A program made the position numbers and the translations under genes. A stretch of DNA of 64,000 bases from Rhodoblastus sp963703385. GTDB lineage: Bacteria > Pseudomonadota > Alphaproteobacteria > Rhizobiales > Beijerinckiaceae. Below, piece after piece: positions 8,690 to 16,842 of the stretch (the first letter of the stretch is position 1; every line of letters starts with the position of its first letter). The stretch is taken from contig OY969816.1 of NCBI GenBank assembly GCA_963703385.1, positions 620,001 to 684,000 of the forward strand, written 5' to 3'. The notes below the pieces were generated by a model. That model saw only the letters and a list, made by a program, of their open reading frames with translations, searched no databases and had not been told where the DNA came from.

Positions 8690-8972
8690 GGACGCCCTCG
8701 CTTCCGGCGTTGACCCCGTGATCATATGGATCCGGCGACAATCGCGCCAGAGGCGGGCGCACGGCGCGCGGCCCTTTTTGTTATGCGTCCAAACGCCGCA
8801 ATCCGAGCACGATTGATTTGAGTCAAAGACCGATTTCCGTCTCCGGGCGAAGTTGTGGGTCTCCATTGACGCGGGGCCGGCGGCATTGACGCCTTCGCAT
8901 CAATCGGGGAAAGTGAGACAAGAGGCCTACGGCAATAGGACCGCAGCGCCGTAGGCTTTTCAGGAGGCGATG

Positions 8973-9173
8973 ATGGCCAAAGTTGCGGCACTTCTTTGGG
9001 TTGTGGGGGGCGCTACCCTGGCGGGCATTTTCATCATGATCGTCCTGATGATCCCGTCGATGCAATTCGAGGCGCCTAAATATATTTTGATCGCGGCGAT
9101 CGCCGGCTTCGTCGTCGGCATTCCGCTGTCCTTGATCGCGGCCAAGGCGATCACCCAGCGTCGCGCCAATTGA
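8973..9173 (+). CDS. Small two-helix membrane protein, widespread in alphaproteobacteria
   Basis: A 66-residue protein with two transmembrane helices (about residues 4-27 and 38-58) and a basic C-terminal end (KAITQRRAN). AGGAGG at 8962-8967 is a strong ribosome binding site; of two adjacent ATG codons the second (8973) has the better spacing. Similar small proteins occur across alphaproteobacteria and, to my knowledge, are sometimes mislabelled CTP synthetase; nothing in this sequence supports such an enzyme. It stands alone between two minus-strand genes. Function unknown. Confidence 0.7.
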   Translation: MAKVAALLWVVGGATLAGIFIMIVLMIPSMQFEAPKYILIAAIAGFVVGIPLSLIAAKAITQRRAN

Positions 9174-9226
9174 CGATGTTGGCTGAAGCCGCGTCGGGCG
9201 GAAGCTGACCCGGCGCGGCATAAAGG

Positions 9227-9793
9227 TCAGGGCGACAGACGCGAGAAAAGCCCGGCGAGGCGCATCAAGCCCTCGGGCCACGGGCCGTGGCCGCTTTCGG
9301 CGTTGATATGGCCGGACTCGCCCGCATCCGCCAAATCGAGCCCCCACAGGCGGGCGAGATTTTGCGAAAAAGCGTAACCGGCATAAGCGTCGTTGCGGCT
9401 TGCGACGATCACTCCCGGCGCCCCAAGCTCGGCTTGCGGCGCTTTTTCCTTGAAGGCCGGATCGATCAGTCCTGGCGGCAGGCCCTTCGCATCGGGGTCC
9501 GGCGGCGCGACGAGAAAAGCGGCGACGATTTTTTCGCGCGCCGGGCTTTCGGCAATAGCGCTGGCGGCGGCGATCGAGCCGAGACTATGGCCGACCAGCG
9601 CCACCGGACGCGCGCAGGCGTCGATTTCGCGAAGAATCATGGCGACCCAGGCGTCGCGCGCCGGTTTCAGCCAGTCCTCCTGCTCGACGATGCGGGCGGT
9701 GGAGAGTTTTTGCGCCCAGCGGCTCTGCCAATGGTTGGGACCAGAGCCGCCGAGACCGGGGATGATGAGAATATCGAGATCGGAAACGCGCAT
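9227..9793 (-). CDS. RBBP9/YdeN-like alpha/beta hydrolase
   Basis: A 188-residue serine hydrolase of the small RBBP9/YdeN family. The N-terminus (ILIIPGLGGSGPNHWQSRW) is characteristic, the nucleophile elbow is GHSLG near residue 69, the acidic residue is probably the Asp in ASRNDAYA, and the histidine lies in the C-terminal SGHINAESGHGPWPEG. Members have esterase or amidase-like activity of unknown natural substrate; no signal peptide, so cytoplasmic. Gene stands alone on the minus strand. Confidence 0.88.
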   Translation of the reverse strand: MRVSDLDILIIPGLGGSGPNHWQSRWAQKLSTARIVEQEDWLKPARDAWVAMILREIDACARPVALVGHSLGSIAAASAIAESPAREKIVAAFLVAPPDPDAKGLPPGLIDPAFKEKAPQAELGAPGVIVASRNDAYAGYAFSQNLARLWGLDLADAGESGHINAESGHGPWPEGLMRLAGLFSRLSP

Positions 9794-9881
9794 GGCCCCT
9801 AGATAGGGGCGCCGGCGCCTTTTTCAAAGCGCCTCATTTTTCGCACGGCGCCGCGAAGCCGAACAGCCGGCCGGCGGCCTC

Positions 9882-10076
9882 TTATCGGCTTTCCTTCAGC
9901 CCGAGCTTCTTGAAAACGAAGGACGGCGGACAAAAGCCGGTGAAGGCCGACTGCATCAGATTGACGCCGATGAAGGCGGTGAACAGCAGGAACCAGGGGG
10001 ACACGAAATAGACCAGCACGACCGAGAGAAGCACCATCGCTCCCGCCAGCGCGCGCACCGCTTCATTGATTGTCAT
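9882..10076 (-). CDS. DUF2892 (YgaP-type) membrane protein
   Basis: A 64-residue inner-membrane protein with the DUF2892 pattern: MTINEAVRALAGAMVLLS, a second helix, and the ending GFCPPSFVFKKLGLK. In YgaP this domain is the membrane anchor fused behind a rhodanese domain; here it is a separate gene 55 bases downstream of a rhodanese, so the two probably work together in sulfane-sulfur handling at the membrane. The start at 10076 matches the family; a longer frame to 10208 runs over the end of the rhodanese gene. Confidence 0.88.
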   Translation of the reverse strand: MTINEAVRALAGAMVLLSVVLVYFVSPWFLLFTAFIGVNLMQSAFTGFCPPSFVFKKLGLKESR

Positions 10077-10131
10077 CGTCAAGGCCTCGCTTGGTTGATC
10101 CGCGCCACTATTGGCGTGAGCTATTGGCCGC

Positions 10132-10476
10132 TCACCGCTTGAGCGGGAATTCGTGCCGGCGCCATTCGGAAATGCCGCCGCCGAGATGGCCATCCGCCTG
10201 CAAACCAACCTTCTTGGCGTAGGTCAGGGCGGTGCGGGAGCGCATGCCGGTCTGGCAATAGAAAACCAGTTTCTTGTCCTTGGGCATTTCGGCCATCATG
10301 GCGGCGAAGCGCGACAGCGGCGCGTGAACGGCTCCGGGAATATGCCCGCCGGCCCACTCGTTTTGTTCGCGCACATCGATCAGGACAACGGATTTCTTGT
10401 GTTCGCGCATAAAGTCGCGCAATTCGCCGGCGGTGTAGGTCTTGTGATCTCCACCCCATCCGAACCAACCAAGCAT
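10132..10476 (-). CDS. Rhodanese-like sulfurtransferase
   Basis: A 114-residue single-domain rhodanese. It contains LIDVREQNEWAGGHIPGAVH and the active-site loop beginning with cysteine, YCQTGMRSRTA, which accepts sulfane sulfur as a persulfide. The ATG at 10476 has AAGGAG about eight bases upstream. Downstream lies the DUF2892 membrane gene, so the pair recreates the YgaP arrangement in two polypeptides. About 75 bases upstream lies a palindrome like the operators of persulfide-sensing ArsR-family repressors (BigR/SqrR/YgaV), suggesting sulfide-inducible expression; no such repressor gene is visible nearby. Confidence 0.92.
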   Translation of the reverse strand: MLGWFGWGGDHKTYTAGELRDFMREHKKSVVLIDVREQNEWAGGHIPGAVHAPLSRFAAMMAEMPKDKKLVFYCQTGMRSRTALTYAKKVGLQADGHLGGGISEWRRHEFPLKR

Positions 10477-10551
10477 CGACAATTCTCCTTGAGCGGTCCT
10501 ACGTCAGCCATCGACGCGCTGCCCGCCGCCGTTATCTATATATATATAGAT

Positions 10552-10567
10552 ATTCGTAAATACGAAA
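10552..10567. promoter_or_regulatory. Candidate BigR/SqrR-type operator
   Basis: A perfect inverted repeat TTCGTA-AA-TACGAA, preceded by an alternating TA tract, lies about 75 bases upstream of the rhodanese start. It fits the ATTC-N8-GAAT consensus reported for persulfide-sensing ArsR-family repressors at seven of eight positions. The position and the sulfurtransferase gene it precedes both fit such a role; regulation is inference. Confidence 0.5.
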
Positions 10568-10710
10568 GTCAACAGCGACTTGCGGACACAGCGACTTGGG
10601 GCAAAAAGCCGCATCCTTCCGCTCATCGGGGTGGCGGGACATCAACTGTCAGGCCCAGCGCGCGGGGAGTGCGCCGATAAGTCGGGCGGCGGCCCAAAAA
10701 TTCATAAGAC

Positions 10711-10811
10711 GAGCGCGTTCGCAAATCATAGAGTCGAACGCGCTCGGCTATTTGGTTGTTTTGCCGCATATTCTGATCCGAAAAGTCTATCAACTTTTCG
10801 GAAATATGCTC
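10711..10811. repeat. 101-base composite palindromic repeat, copy A
   Basis: Two adjacent inverted repeats: first GAGCGCGTTCG / CGAACGCGCTC around ATCATAGAG, then the dispersed 44-base palindrome at 10766-10809. The element at 33982-34082 has the same length, aligns without gaps, and differs at roughly a dozen positions, so this is a conserved mobile or REP-like unit. Confidence 0.88.
10766..10809. repeat. Dispersed palindrome, copy in composite element A
   Basis: A 44-base copy; relative to the copy at 5448-5490 it is in opposite orientation (its reverse complement starts GCATATTTCCGAAAAGTTG). Part of the 101-base element at 10711-10811. Confidence 0.85.
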
Positions 10812-10917
10812 TCGCGCGGCTTCGATATGTCCGCCGGCTCGAATTGATTGGCCGAAAAATTCGCCCGCGACAGCATGCTCGGGCCTGAAAAGGGACACGG
10901 AACGCCAGAAGATTTGG

Positions 10918-10942
10918 CATGCCCGGCGCAGGGCCGGGCATG
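10918..10942 (-). terminator. GC hairpin behind the YidB-like gene
   Basis: A perfect 10-base stem (CATGCCCGGC / GCCGGGCATG) with a five-base loop, 16 bases after the stop of the minus-strand YidB gene. There is no T run on the minus strand, so it may be an mRNA-stabilising hairpin rather than a true intrinsic terminator. Confidence 0.4.
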
Positions 10943-10958
10943 TTTGGGGGGCGGGCGC

Positions 10959-11489
10959 TCAGGCGCTCGGGATCTGGCCGCCGGGGGTCAGCTTGTCGAT
11001 CAGATGAGGCAGGGCCTGGGCGAGAAGCTGGGACATCTGCGCCGGGTCGATGCCGGCCTGCTGGGCGATTTCCGCGATCTTGCCCTGACCGATGACCGAA
11101 TTGATCTGATCGGCGGTGATGGCGTGGTTCGGACCATTGCCGACCCACGACTCCGCCTGCTGGCCGAGGCCGGCGTTTCTGAACTGGTTCACCAGCGAAT
11201 CGAGGCCGCCGGAAACGGCCGTTCCCGCCGCCGCCCCGGCCAAGGCGCCGCCGAGCTGGCTGTTGACGAGGCCTCCGAGCATGCCGCCGAGCTGGCCGAG
11301 CAGACCGCCGCCGCCCGAAGTTGGCGGCTGTGCGGGAGCTTCCGGCGCCGGCGCCGCGGGCGCGCTGCTTTGTCCGCCAAAAAAATGGCCGAGCAGCAAG
11401 GCGCCCGCCGCGATCATCAGGGGCTTGGTGAAATCGCCGCCGGGAACCGCATTATTGGCTTCGCTGACGGCGTCGTCGAGTAGACCCAT
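10959..11489 (-). CDS. YidB family protein (DUF937)
   Basis: A 176-residue protein. It begins MGLLDDAVSEANN, has a hydrophobic segment (LMIAAGALLLGHFFGG), a low-complexity Ala/Pro/Gly stretch around residues 42-75, and the YidB core at the C-terminus: NQFRNAGLGQQAESWVGNG, then ITADQINSVIG and IAQQAGIDPAQMSQLLAQALP. The C-terminal part is a helical domain of unknown role that is common in proteobacteria and often linked to envelope stress. Single gene, divergent from the glsB-like gene. Confidence 0.85.
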   Translation of the reverse strand: MGLLDDAVSEANNAVPGGDFTKPLMIAAGALLLGHFFGGQSSAPAAPAPEAPAQPPTSGGGGLLGQLGGMLGGLVNSQLGGALAGAAAGTAVSGGLDSLVNQFRNAGLGQQAESWVGNGPNHAITADQINSVIGQGKIAEIAQQAGIDPAQMSQLLAQALPHLIDKLTPGGQIPSA

Positions 11490-11674
11490 GTCTTTCCTCC
11501 TCGAAAGAGGCGCTCCGTCACCTCCGACGGCGCCGGCAGTCTGACTTTCCTGAAACTTTCGCGCAAGTGACGAATTTCTCTTTTATTGAAGCATAGTTTG
11601 CGCTCAACTGAGCGGCGCAGGCGCCCGTTCCGGGCGCGCAAGGACATCGCGGCCTCCGTTCGGGGAGACAGGTC

Positions 11675-11931
11675 ATGGGCATTCTGAGCTGGATCGTCTT
11701 GGGCTTGATCGCTGGTTTCATCGGCAGCAAGCTGGTCAACAAAACGGGCCAGGGCATGCTGATGGACATCGTGCTCGGCGTCGTCGGCGCGGTGGTCGGC
11801 GGTTATGTCGCCACCAGCTGGGCATGGGCGGCGTCACCGGCCTCAATCTCTACAGCCTCTTGATCGCGGTGGGCGGCGCCGTGCTGGTGCTGGTGGTCTA
11901 TCGCGCCATCACGGGCGGCGCCAGACATTAA
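11675..11931 (+). pseudogene. GlsB/YeaQ/YmgE family membrane protein, frameshifted
   Basis: Small transglycosylase-associated stress membrane protein of about 85 residues. The first part reads MGILSWIVLGLIAGFIGSKL, then the DIVLGVVGAVVGGYV pattern. After about residue 49 the frame shifts: the family continuation GMGGVTGLNLYSLLIAVGGA and VLVVYRAI is encoded in the next frame from about 11818 to the TAA at 11929-11931. One missing base near 11818-11819 explains it. No slippery heptamer is visible, so programmed frameshifting is unlikely; it is a recent mutation or a sequence error. An AT-poor leader separates it from yidB. Confidence 0.82.
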
Positions 11932-12016
11932 GCCGATCCGGCGTTTCGGCCCAGGCAAGCGTCATCCGCCCGCCGTGGCGCGCGGCGCGGTTTCCTGTTG
12001 CGCCGCGGCGGCGCTC

Positions 12017-12052
12017 GTACTACTCAACTCGCCTTTCCGGCGAGTCGAGTAG
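12017..12052 (+). promoter_or_regulatory. Hairpin in the ribH leader
   Basis: A 12-base stem with one mismatch (ACTCAACTCGCC / GGCGAGTCGAGT) and a TTTCC loop ends 16 bases before the ribH start codon. No conserved FMN riboswitch core is seen. It could influence ribH translation or end upstream transcripts. Confidence 0.4.
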
Positions 12053-12067
12053 AGCACAGGAAGCCAA

Positions 12068-12550
12068 ATGGCCGAGCCAAGTCGAGCGCCCGAAGCGCGG
12101 ATTTCCGCCCCGGGAACGCATTTTCTCATCGTCGAAGCGCGGTTCTACGACGCCATCGGCGCCCTGCTGCTCGAGGGCGCGACCAGAACGCTTGCAGAGG
12201 CCGAAGCGCGCTGGACGGTTGCGCGCGCGCCGGGCGCGCTGGAGATTCCGGCCGCCGTCGCGATCCTGCTCGACGCCGCCGAAAAGGCCGGCGCGCCTTA
12301 TGACGGCGTGGTGACGCTCGGCTGCGTGGTGCGCGGCGCGACCTATCATTTCGAGATCGTCGCCGGCGAAAGCGCCCGCGCCCTGATGGACCTCGCGGTC
12401 GCGCGAAAAATCCCGCTCGGCAACGGCATTGTGACCACCGAGAACGAACAGCAGGCCGTTGCGCGCGCAGACCCTAAAAAACTCGACAAGGGCGGCGACG
12501 CCGCCCGCGCCGCCCTCGCCATGTGGCGCCTGAAGCAGGGATCGCGCTGA
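12068..12550 (+). CDS. ribH: 6,7-dimethyl-8-ribityllumazine synthase
   Basis: RibH (160 residues) condenses the ribityl pyrimidine with dihydroxybutanone phosphate in the penultimate step of riboflavin synthesis. The family motifs are present: VARAPGALEIPAAVAIL, the GCVVRGATYHFEIV strand with the catalytic histidine, and the phosphate-binding segment PLGNGIVTTENEQQAVARA. It forms icosahedral or pentameric shells in the cytoplasm. Its TGA overlaps the nusB ATG by one base, the usual ribH-nusB arrangement. Confidence 0.95.
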   Translation: MAEPSRAPEARISAPGTHFLIVEARFYDAIGALLLEGATRTLAEAEARWTVARAPGALEIPAAVAILLDAAEKAGAPYDGVVTLGCVVRGATYHFEIVAGESARALMDLAVARKIPLGNGIVTTENEQQAVARADPKKLDKGGDAARAALAMWRLKQGSR

Positions 12551-13005
12551 TGGCGGCCGAGAATCGATCCGCCGCGCGGCTGGCGGCGGTCCAGGCGCTT
12601 TACCAGATGGAGATTGCCCAGAAGGGGCTGAACGATATTTTCGCCGAATTCGAAACCTGGTGGATCGGCCGCGAGGTCGAAGGCGACCAGTACAAGCCGG
12701 CCGAAATCGCCTTTTTTCGCTCGATCGTCGGCGGTGTGGTGGAAAATCAGGTCGAAATCGACCGCGCCGTGGACCGCACCCTTACCGACGGCTGGCCCTT
12801 GCGCCGGGTCGAGGCTCTCATGCGCGCCATTCTGCGCGCCGGCGCCTTCGAATTGCTGCGCCGCGCCGACATTCCGGCGCGGGTGGCGATCAAGGAATAT
12901 GTCGATGTCGCCGGCGCCTTTTTCGACCGCGACGAGTTGGGCATGATCAACGCCGTCCTCGACGCCTTGGCGCGAAAAGTCCGCGCGGAGGAATTTTCGG
13001 CCTGA
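12550..13005 (+). CDS. nusB: Transcription antitermination factor NusB
   Basis: NusB (151 residues) binds boxA RNA with NusE (S10) and promotes antitermination in rRNA operons. The sequence shows AARLAAVQALYQMEIA, the central RSIVGGVVENQVEIDRAVD, the RRVEALMRAILRAGAFELL block and the ending VAIKEYVDVAGAFFDRDELG with MINAVLDALAR. The ATG at 12550 overlaps the ribH stop (TGATG), so translation is coupled; the frame is open to 12523 but that would lie inside ribH. Confidence 0.96.
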   Translation: MAAENRSAARLAAVQALYQMEIAQKGLNDIFAEFETWWIGREVEGDQYKPAEIAFFRSIVGGVVENQVEIDRAVDRTLTDGWPLRRVEALMRAILRAGAFELLRRADIPARVAIKEYVDVAGAFFDRDELGMINAVLDALARKVRAEEFSA

Positions 13006-13034
13006 CCCGCCGGGGCCGTCGCGCAGGACGACAA

Positions 13035-14000
13035 ATGAACGAAGTCGATCTCATCGCCCGTTATTTTGCGCCGCTCGCCGGGCCGGAAGGCTTGGGGCTT
13101 GGCGATGACGCGGCGCTGCTGGCGCCGCCGCCGGGCTGCGATCTCGTGCTGACCGCCGACGCTCTCGTCGCCGGCCGGCATTTTTTCGCCCAGGACCCGC
13201 CGGACTTCGTCGCCGCCAAGGCTTTGGGCGTCAATCTCTCCGATCTCGCCGCCAAGGGCGCCGAGCCGCTCGGATTCCTACTGACCCTGGCCTTGCCGCC
13301 CGACTGGACGGAGCCCTGGCTCGACGATTTCGCCAAGGGCCTCGGCGCGGCGGCCAAGGCGGCCGGAATCGCCCTGTATGGCGGCGACACGGTTTCGACG
13401 CCGGGGTGTTTGAGCTTGTCGATCACCGCCATCGGCGCCGTTCCGCATGGGCGCATGATTCGCCGCGCGGGGGCGCGGCCGGGCGATCTCCTGTATATTA
13501 GCGGGACCGTCGGCGACGCCGCCCTGGGCCTGATCCAGCGCCGCGCGCAGGTCGAGGGGCGGGCGGCGCCCGGTTGGGCCGATGACTTTCTGCTCCAGCG
13601 CTACTGGCGTCCTCAGTCCCGTCTGCCGCTGATCCCGGCGTTGCAAAAATGCGCCAGCGCCGCCATGGACGTGTCCGACGGGTTGATCGGCGACGCCCGC
13701 GCGCTGGGGCGGGCCAGCGCCGCCGCGGTTGAATTGCGCCTGGGCCAGGTTCCGCTCTCGCCCGCCGCCGGGGCCGCGCTTTCCGCCGATCCGACTTTGT
13801 TCGATGCGGTGCTGACCGGCGGCGACGATTACGAGATTCTCTGCGCTGTGGCGCCGGACCAGGCAGGAGAATTCGAAGCCAGCGCCGAAGCGGCGGGCGT
13901 CGCTGTCGCCAGGATCGGCCGGATCGCGCGAGAGGAATCGATCCTCGGTTCGAACGGCGCGCCGGCCTTTTTCGGGCGCGACCGCTTCAGCCATTTTTGA
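13035..14000 (+). CDS. thiL: Thiamine-monophosphate kinase
   Basis: ThiL (321 residues) phosphorylates thiamine monophosphate to the active cofactor thiamine diphosphate. Motifs include the N-terminal nucleotide/metal-binding GLGDDAALL, KALGVNLSDLAAKGAEP, the YGGDTVSTPG segment, DVSDGLIGDARALGRAS and the C-terminal GGDDYEILCAV. The ATG at 13035 has GGACG upstream and lies 29 bases after nusB; a much longer open frame running back to 12660 overlaps nusB and is not used. Part of a ribH-nusB-thiL operon, common in alphaproteobacteria. Confidence 0.95.
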   Translation: MNEVDLIARYFAPLAGPEGLGLGDDAALLAPPPGCDLVLTADALVAGRHFFAQDPPDFVAAKALGVNLSDLAAKGAEPLGFLLTLALPPDWTEPWLDDFAKGLGAAAKAAGIALYGGDTVSTPGCLSLSITAIGAVPHGRMIRRAGARPGDLLYISGTVGDAALGLIQRRAQVEGRAAPGWADDFLLQRYWRPQSRLPLIPALQKCASAAMDVSDGLIGDARALGRASAAAVELRLGQVPLSPAAGAALSADPTLFDAVLTGGDDYEILCAVAPDQAGEFEASAEAAGVAVARIGRIAREESILGSNGAPAFFGRDRFSHF

Positions 14001-14179
14001 TTCGCCTGCATTTCTTCGGATGGGGCGCGCTCTTTTTTCAGCAGGTGAGACATTGCGCACCATTGCGGTGGGCGCGTCTTTGTGGAAGATTGCGGCTCAC
14101 AAAAATTTGATCCCGGACAATGACCCCGCCCGGAAGGGGGCGTCAGTTTGCCATGGATTGTGAAGAAGGGGCGGAAAGT

Positions 14180-16318
14180 ATGGCGATTTGGCTTATCATT
14201 CTGTGCGGGCTTCTGTCCGTCGTCTATGGCGTCGTCACGGTCAAGTCGGTGATGGCGGCGGACGCGGGCTCGGCCCGGATGCAGGAAATCTCGGCGGCGG
14301 TTGCGGAAGGCGCGCAGGCCTATCTGCGCCGGCAATATACCACCATCGGCCTCGTCGGCGTCGTCATTTTCTTTGTGATCGTCGTGCTGCTCGGCGTGAA
14401 GCCGGCGATCGGCTTCCTGATCGGCGCGATCCTTTCCGGCTCCGCCGGTTTCATCGGCATGAACGTTTCGGTCCGCGCCAATGTGCGCACCGCCCAGGCC
14501 GCGACCAAGTCGCTGGCGGGCGGCCTCGATATCGCCTTCAAGTCGGGCGCGGTCACCGGCCTGCTGGTCGCGGGCCTCGCTTTGCTCGGCGTGACGGTCT
14601 ATTTCTGGGTCCTCACCGGGCCGATGGGCCTCTCGGTCAATAATCGCGAGGTGATCGACTCGCTGGTGGCGCTCGGCTTCGGCGCCTCGCTGATCTCGAT
14701 CTTCGCGCGTCTCGGCGGCGGCATCTTCACCAAGGGCGCGGACGTCGGCGCCGACCTTGTCGGCAAGGTCGAGGCGGGCATCCCGGAGGACGACCCACGC
14801 AATCCGGCGACCATCGCGGACAATGTCGGCGACAATGTCGGCGACTGTGCGGGCATGGCGGCCGACTTGTTCGAAACCTACGTGGTGACCGTGGTCGCGA
14901 CCATGGTTCTGGCGGCGATCTTCTTCAAAGGCTCCGGCGCGCTCGGCGCCGCCATGCTTTATCCTCTGGCGATCTGCGCGGCCTGCATCGTCACGTCGAT
15001 CGTCGGCACGCAATTCGTCAAGCTCGGCGCCAATAATTCGATCATGGGCGCGCTTTACAAGGGTCTGATCGCCACCGGCGCGCTGTCGGTCGTCGGTCTT
15101 GCAATCGCGACCCACACGATCATCGGCTGGGGCTCGATCGGAGAAGTCGCCGGCCACGCCGTCACCGGCGCCAATCTCTTCCTTTGCGGACTGGTCGGCC
15201 TCGCGGTGACCGGCGCCATCGTCGTGATCACCGAATATTACACCGGCACCGGCAAGCGTCCGGTGGTGTCAATCGCCCAGTCCTCGGTCACCGGCCATGG
15301 CACCAATGTCATCCAGGGCCTCGCGGTGTCGCTCGAATCGACGGCGCTCCCGGCCCTGGTGATCATCGCCGGCATCATCTCGACCTACCAGCTCGCCGGC
15401 CTGTTCGGCACGGCGATCGCGGTCACCACCATGCTCGGCCTCGCCGGCATGATCGTCGCGCTCGACGCCTTCGGCCCGGTCACCGACAACGCCGGCGGCA
15501 TAGCGGAAATGGCTGGATTGCCCAAGGAAGTCCGCCAGTCCACCGACGCGCTCGACGCGGTCGGCAACACCACCAAGGCGGTCACCAAGGGTTACGCCAT
15601 CGGCTCGGCGGGTCTCGGCGCGCTGGTGCTGTTCGCGGCCTATACCAATGACCTGCGCGACTTCATCCACCAGGGCCTGCCCTATTTCAAGGATGTCGGC
15701 AACGTCAACTTCGACCTCTCCAATCCCTATGTCGTGGCGGGCCTGATCTTCGGCGGCCTGATCCCCTATCTGTTCGGCGGCATCGCGATGACCGCGGTCG
15801 GCCGCGCGGCGGGCTCGGTGGTGCAGGAAGTCCGTCGCCAGTTCAAGGAAATGCCCGGCATCATGGAAGGCACGACCCGTCCGGACTATGGCCGCGCGGT
15901 GGACATGCTGACCAAGGCGGCGATTCGCGAGATGATCATCCCCTCGCTGCTGCCGGTTCTGGCGCCGCTGGTGGTCTATTTCGGCGTGCTGCTGATTTCC
16001 GGCAGCAAGGCCTCGGCCTTCGCTGCGCTCGGCGCCTCGTTGCTGGGCGTCATCGTCAACGGCCTGTTCGTCGCCATTTCGATGACTTCGGGCGGCGGCG
16101 CCTGGGACAACGCCAAGAAGAGCTTCGAGGACGGCTTCATCGACAAGGACGGCGTGAAGCATTTCAAGGGCAGCGAGGCCCACAAGGCCTCGGTGACCGG
16201 CGACACCGTCGGCGACCCCTACAAGGACACCGCCGGCCCGGCCGTGAACCCGGCGATCAAGATCACCAATATCGTCGCGCTGCTCCTGCTCGCCGTCCTC
16301 GCCCATAAGGGGATGTGA
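14180..16318 (+). CDS. hppA: Membrane-bound H+-translocating pyrophosphatase, K+-independent type
   Basis: HppA (712 residues, about 16 membrane helices) couples hydrolysis of pyrophosphate to proton export across the inner membrane. The substrate loop is intact: TKGADVGADLVGKVEAGIPE, then DDPRNPATIADNVGDNVGDC. The potassium-determining position reads GNTTKAVTKGYA with lysine where K+-dependent enzymes have alanine, so this is a K+-independent proton pump. The start at 14180 (MAIWLIILCG) is preferred over the in-frame start at 14120. Monocistronic, with its own terminator. It probably recovers energy from pyrophosphate released in biosynthesis. Confidence 0.96.
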   Translation: MAIWLIILCGLLSVVYGVVTVKSVMAADAGSARMQEISAAVAEGAQAYLRRQYTTIGLVGVVIFFVIVVLLGVKPAIGFLIGAILSGSAGFIGMNVSVRANVRTAQAATKSLAGGLDIAFKSGAVTGLLVAGLALLGVTVYFWVLTGPMGLSVNNREVIDSLVALGFGASLISIFARLGGGIFTKGADVGADLVGKVEAGIPEDDPRNPATIADNVGDNVGDCAGMAADLFETYVVTVVATMVLAAIFFKGSGALGAAMLYPLAICAACIVTSIVGTQFVKLGANNSIMGALYKGLIATGALSVVGLAIATHTIIGWGSIGEVAGHAVTGANLFLCGLVGLAVTGAIVVITEYYTGTGKRPVVSIAQSSVTGHGTNVIQGLAVSLESTALPALVIIAGIISTYQLAGLFGTAIAVTTMLGLAGMIVALDAFGPVTDNAGGIAEMAGLPKEVRQSTDALDAVGNTTKAVTKGYAIGSAGLGALVLFAAYTNDLRDFIHQGLPYFKDVGNVNFDLSNPYVVAGLIFGGLIPYLFGGIAMTAVGRAAGSVVQEVRRQFKEMPGIMEGTTRPDYGRAVDMLTKAAIREMIIPSLLPVLAPLVVYFGVLLISGSKASAFAALGASLLGVIVNGLFVAISMTSGGGAWDNAKKSFEDGFIDKDGVKHFKGSEAHKASVTGDTVGDPYKDTAGPAVNPAIKITNIVALLLLAVLAHKGM

Positions 16319-16364
16319 CGCCCGGGTCGCCCGTTCGAGAGGGCGGGTGAAAGCGCGCCAATCG

Positions 16365-16480
16365 CGCGAGCGGTTGGCGCAAGCCAGAGCGAGCGCCAGC
16401 GAACTTCGCGAGCGGTTGGCGCAAGCCAGAGCGAGCGCCAGCGAACTTCGCGAGCGGTTGGCGCACGCCAGAGCGAGCGC
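16365..16480 (+). repeat. 42-base tandem repeat array behind hppA
   Basis: Two full 42-base units (16365-16406, 16407-16448) identical by eye plus a 32-base partial third. The core GCGAGCGGTTGGCG...GCCAGAGCGAGCG contains a short inverted repeat (TGGCGC / GCGCCA). The same core, in the opposite orientation, makes up the array at 18361-18565. The array sits between the hppA stop and its terminator. Confidence 0.88.
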
Positions 16481-16492
16481 CTCCGGAAAAAG

Positions 16493-16526
16493 ACCCCGCG
16501 GATCGCCTCCGCGGGGTTTCTTTTTT
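16493..16526 (+). terminator. Intrinsic terminator of hppA
   Basis: Stem ACCCCGCGGA / TCCGCGGGGT with a five-base loop followed by TTCTTTTTT, 175 bases after the hppA stop and behind the tandem repeats, so the repeats are probably transcribed in the hppA 3' UTR. Also lies at the 3' side of cbpM. Confidence 0.88.
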
Positions 16527-16552
16527 CAAGGCGCCGGGGCCGGCCTATCGAA

Positions 16553-16840
16553 TCATTTCGCGCCGCGTTGCTGTTGCAGCGCCTTGACCGTGTCCAGCAG
16601 GTCGCGCGCGACGCGCCGCAAGCCGTGAACCTGGTCGACAAGGTCGAGGACGATGGGGATGCCCTCGTAATTGACGCCAAGATTCTGCAGATCGCGGATG
16701 AAATGCGCCCGGGCAAGGTCGAGGTCAGAGAATTCGCGCCCCGACTCGGTGTCGCACGGCAGCAGCCAGCCCTCCGCGCACCATTTTTCCAGCTCTTCCG
16801 CGTCGATGCGCGCATGAAGAATGAAAGTGCGGCTTTGCAT
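16553..16840 (-). CDS. cbpM: Chaperone modulator CbpM
   Basis: A 95-residue MerR-like helical protein immediately downstream (two bases) of the DnaJ-like gene cbpA. CbpM binds the J-domain of CbpA and blocks its interaction with DnaK. The sequence has the CbpM-type pattern: HARIDAEELEKWCAEGWLLP, FSDLDLARAHFIRDLQ, then LGVNYEGIPIVLDLVDQVHGL. It lacks a DNA-binding role as far as can be seen. The neighbour gene and the length make the assignment fairly firm. Confidence 0.85.
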   Translation of the reverse strand: MQSRTFILHARIDAEELEKWCAEGWLLPCDTESGREFSDLDLARAHFIRDLQNLGVNYEGIPIVLDLVDQVHGLRRVARDLLDTVKALQQQRGAK

Positions 16841-16842
16841 CG

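Larger units (their letters stand above)
10477..10958. other. Intergenic region with operator-like palindrome and composite repeat
   Basis: About 480 bases between the rhodanese (leftward) and the YidB-like gene (leftward, ending here). It holds the AT-rich operator candidate near 10537-10567, the 101-base composite repeat at 10711-10811, and a GC hairpin at 10918-10942. Short frames across the repeat are not believed to be genes. Confidence 0.6.

Noticed and set aside
10596..10847. Plus-strand frame of 83 codons between the rhodanese and YidB-like genes
   Set aside because: It runs through the composite repeat and has no ribosome binding site or recognisable protein pattern; similar frames appear wherever the repeat occurs.
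12001..12067. FMN riboswitch upstream of ribH
   Set aside because: The space is too short and the conserved FMN aptamer core is absent; only a simple hairpin is seen.
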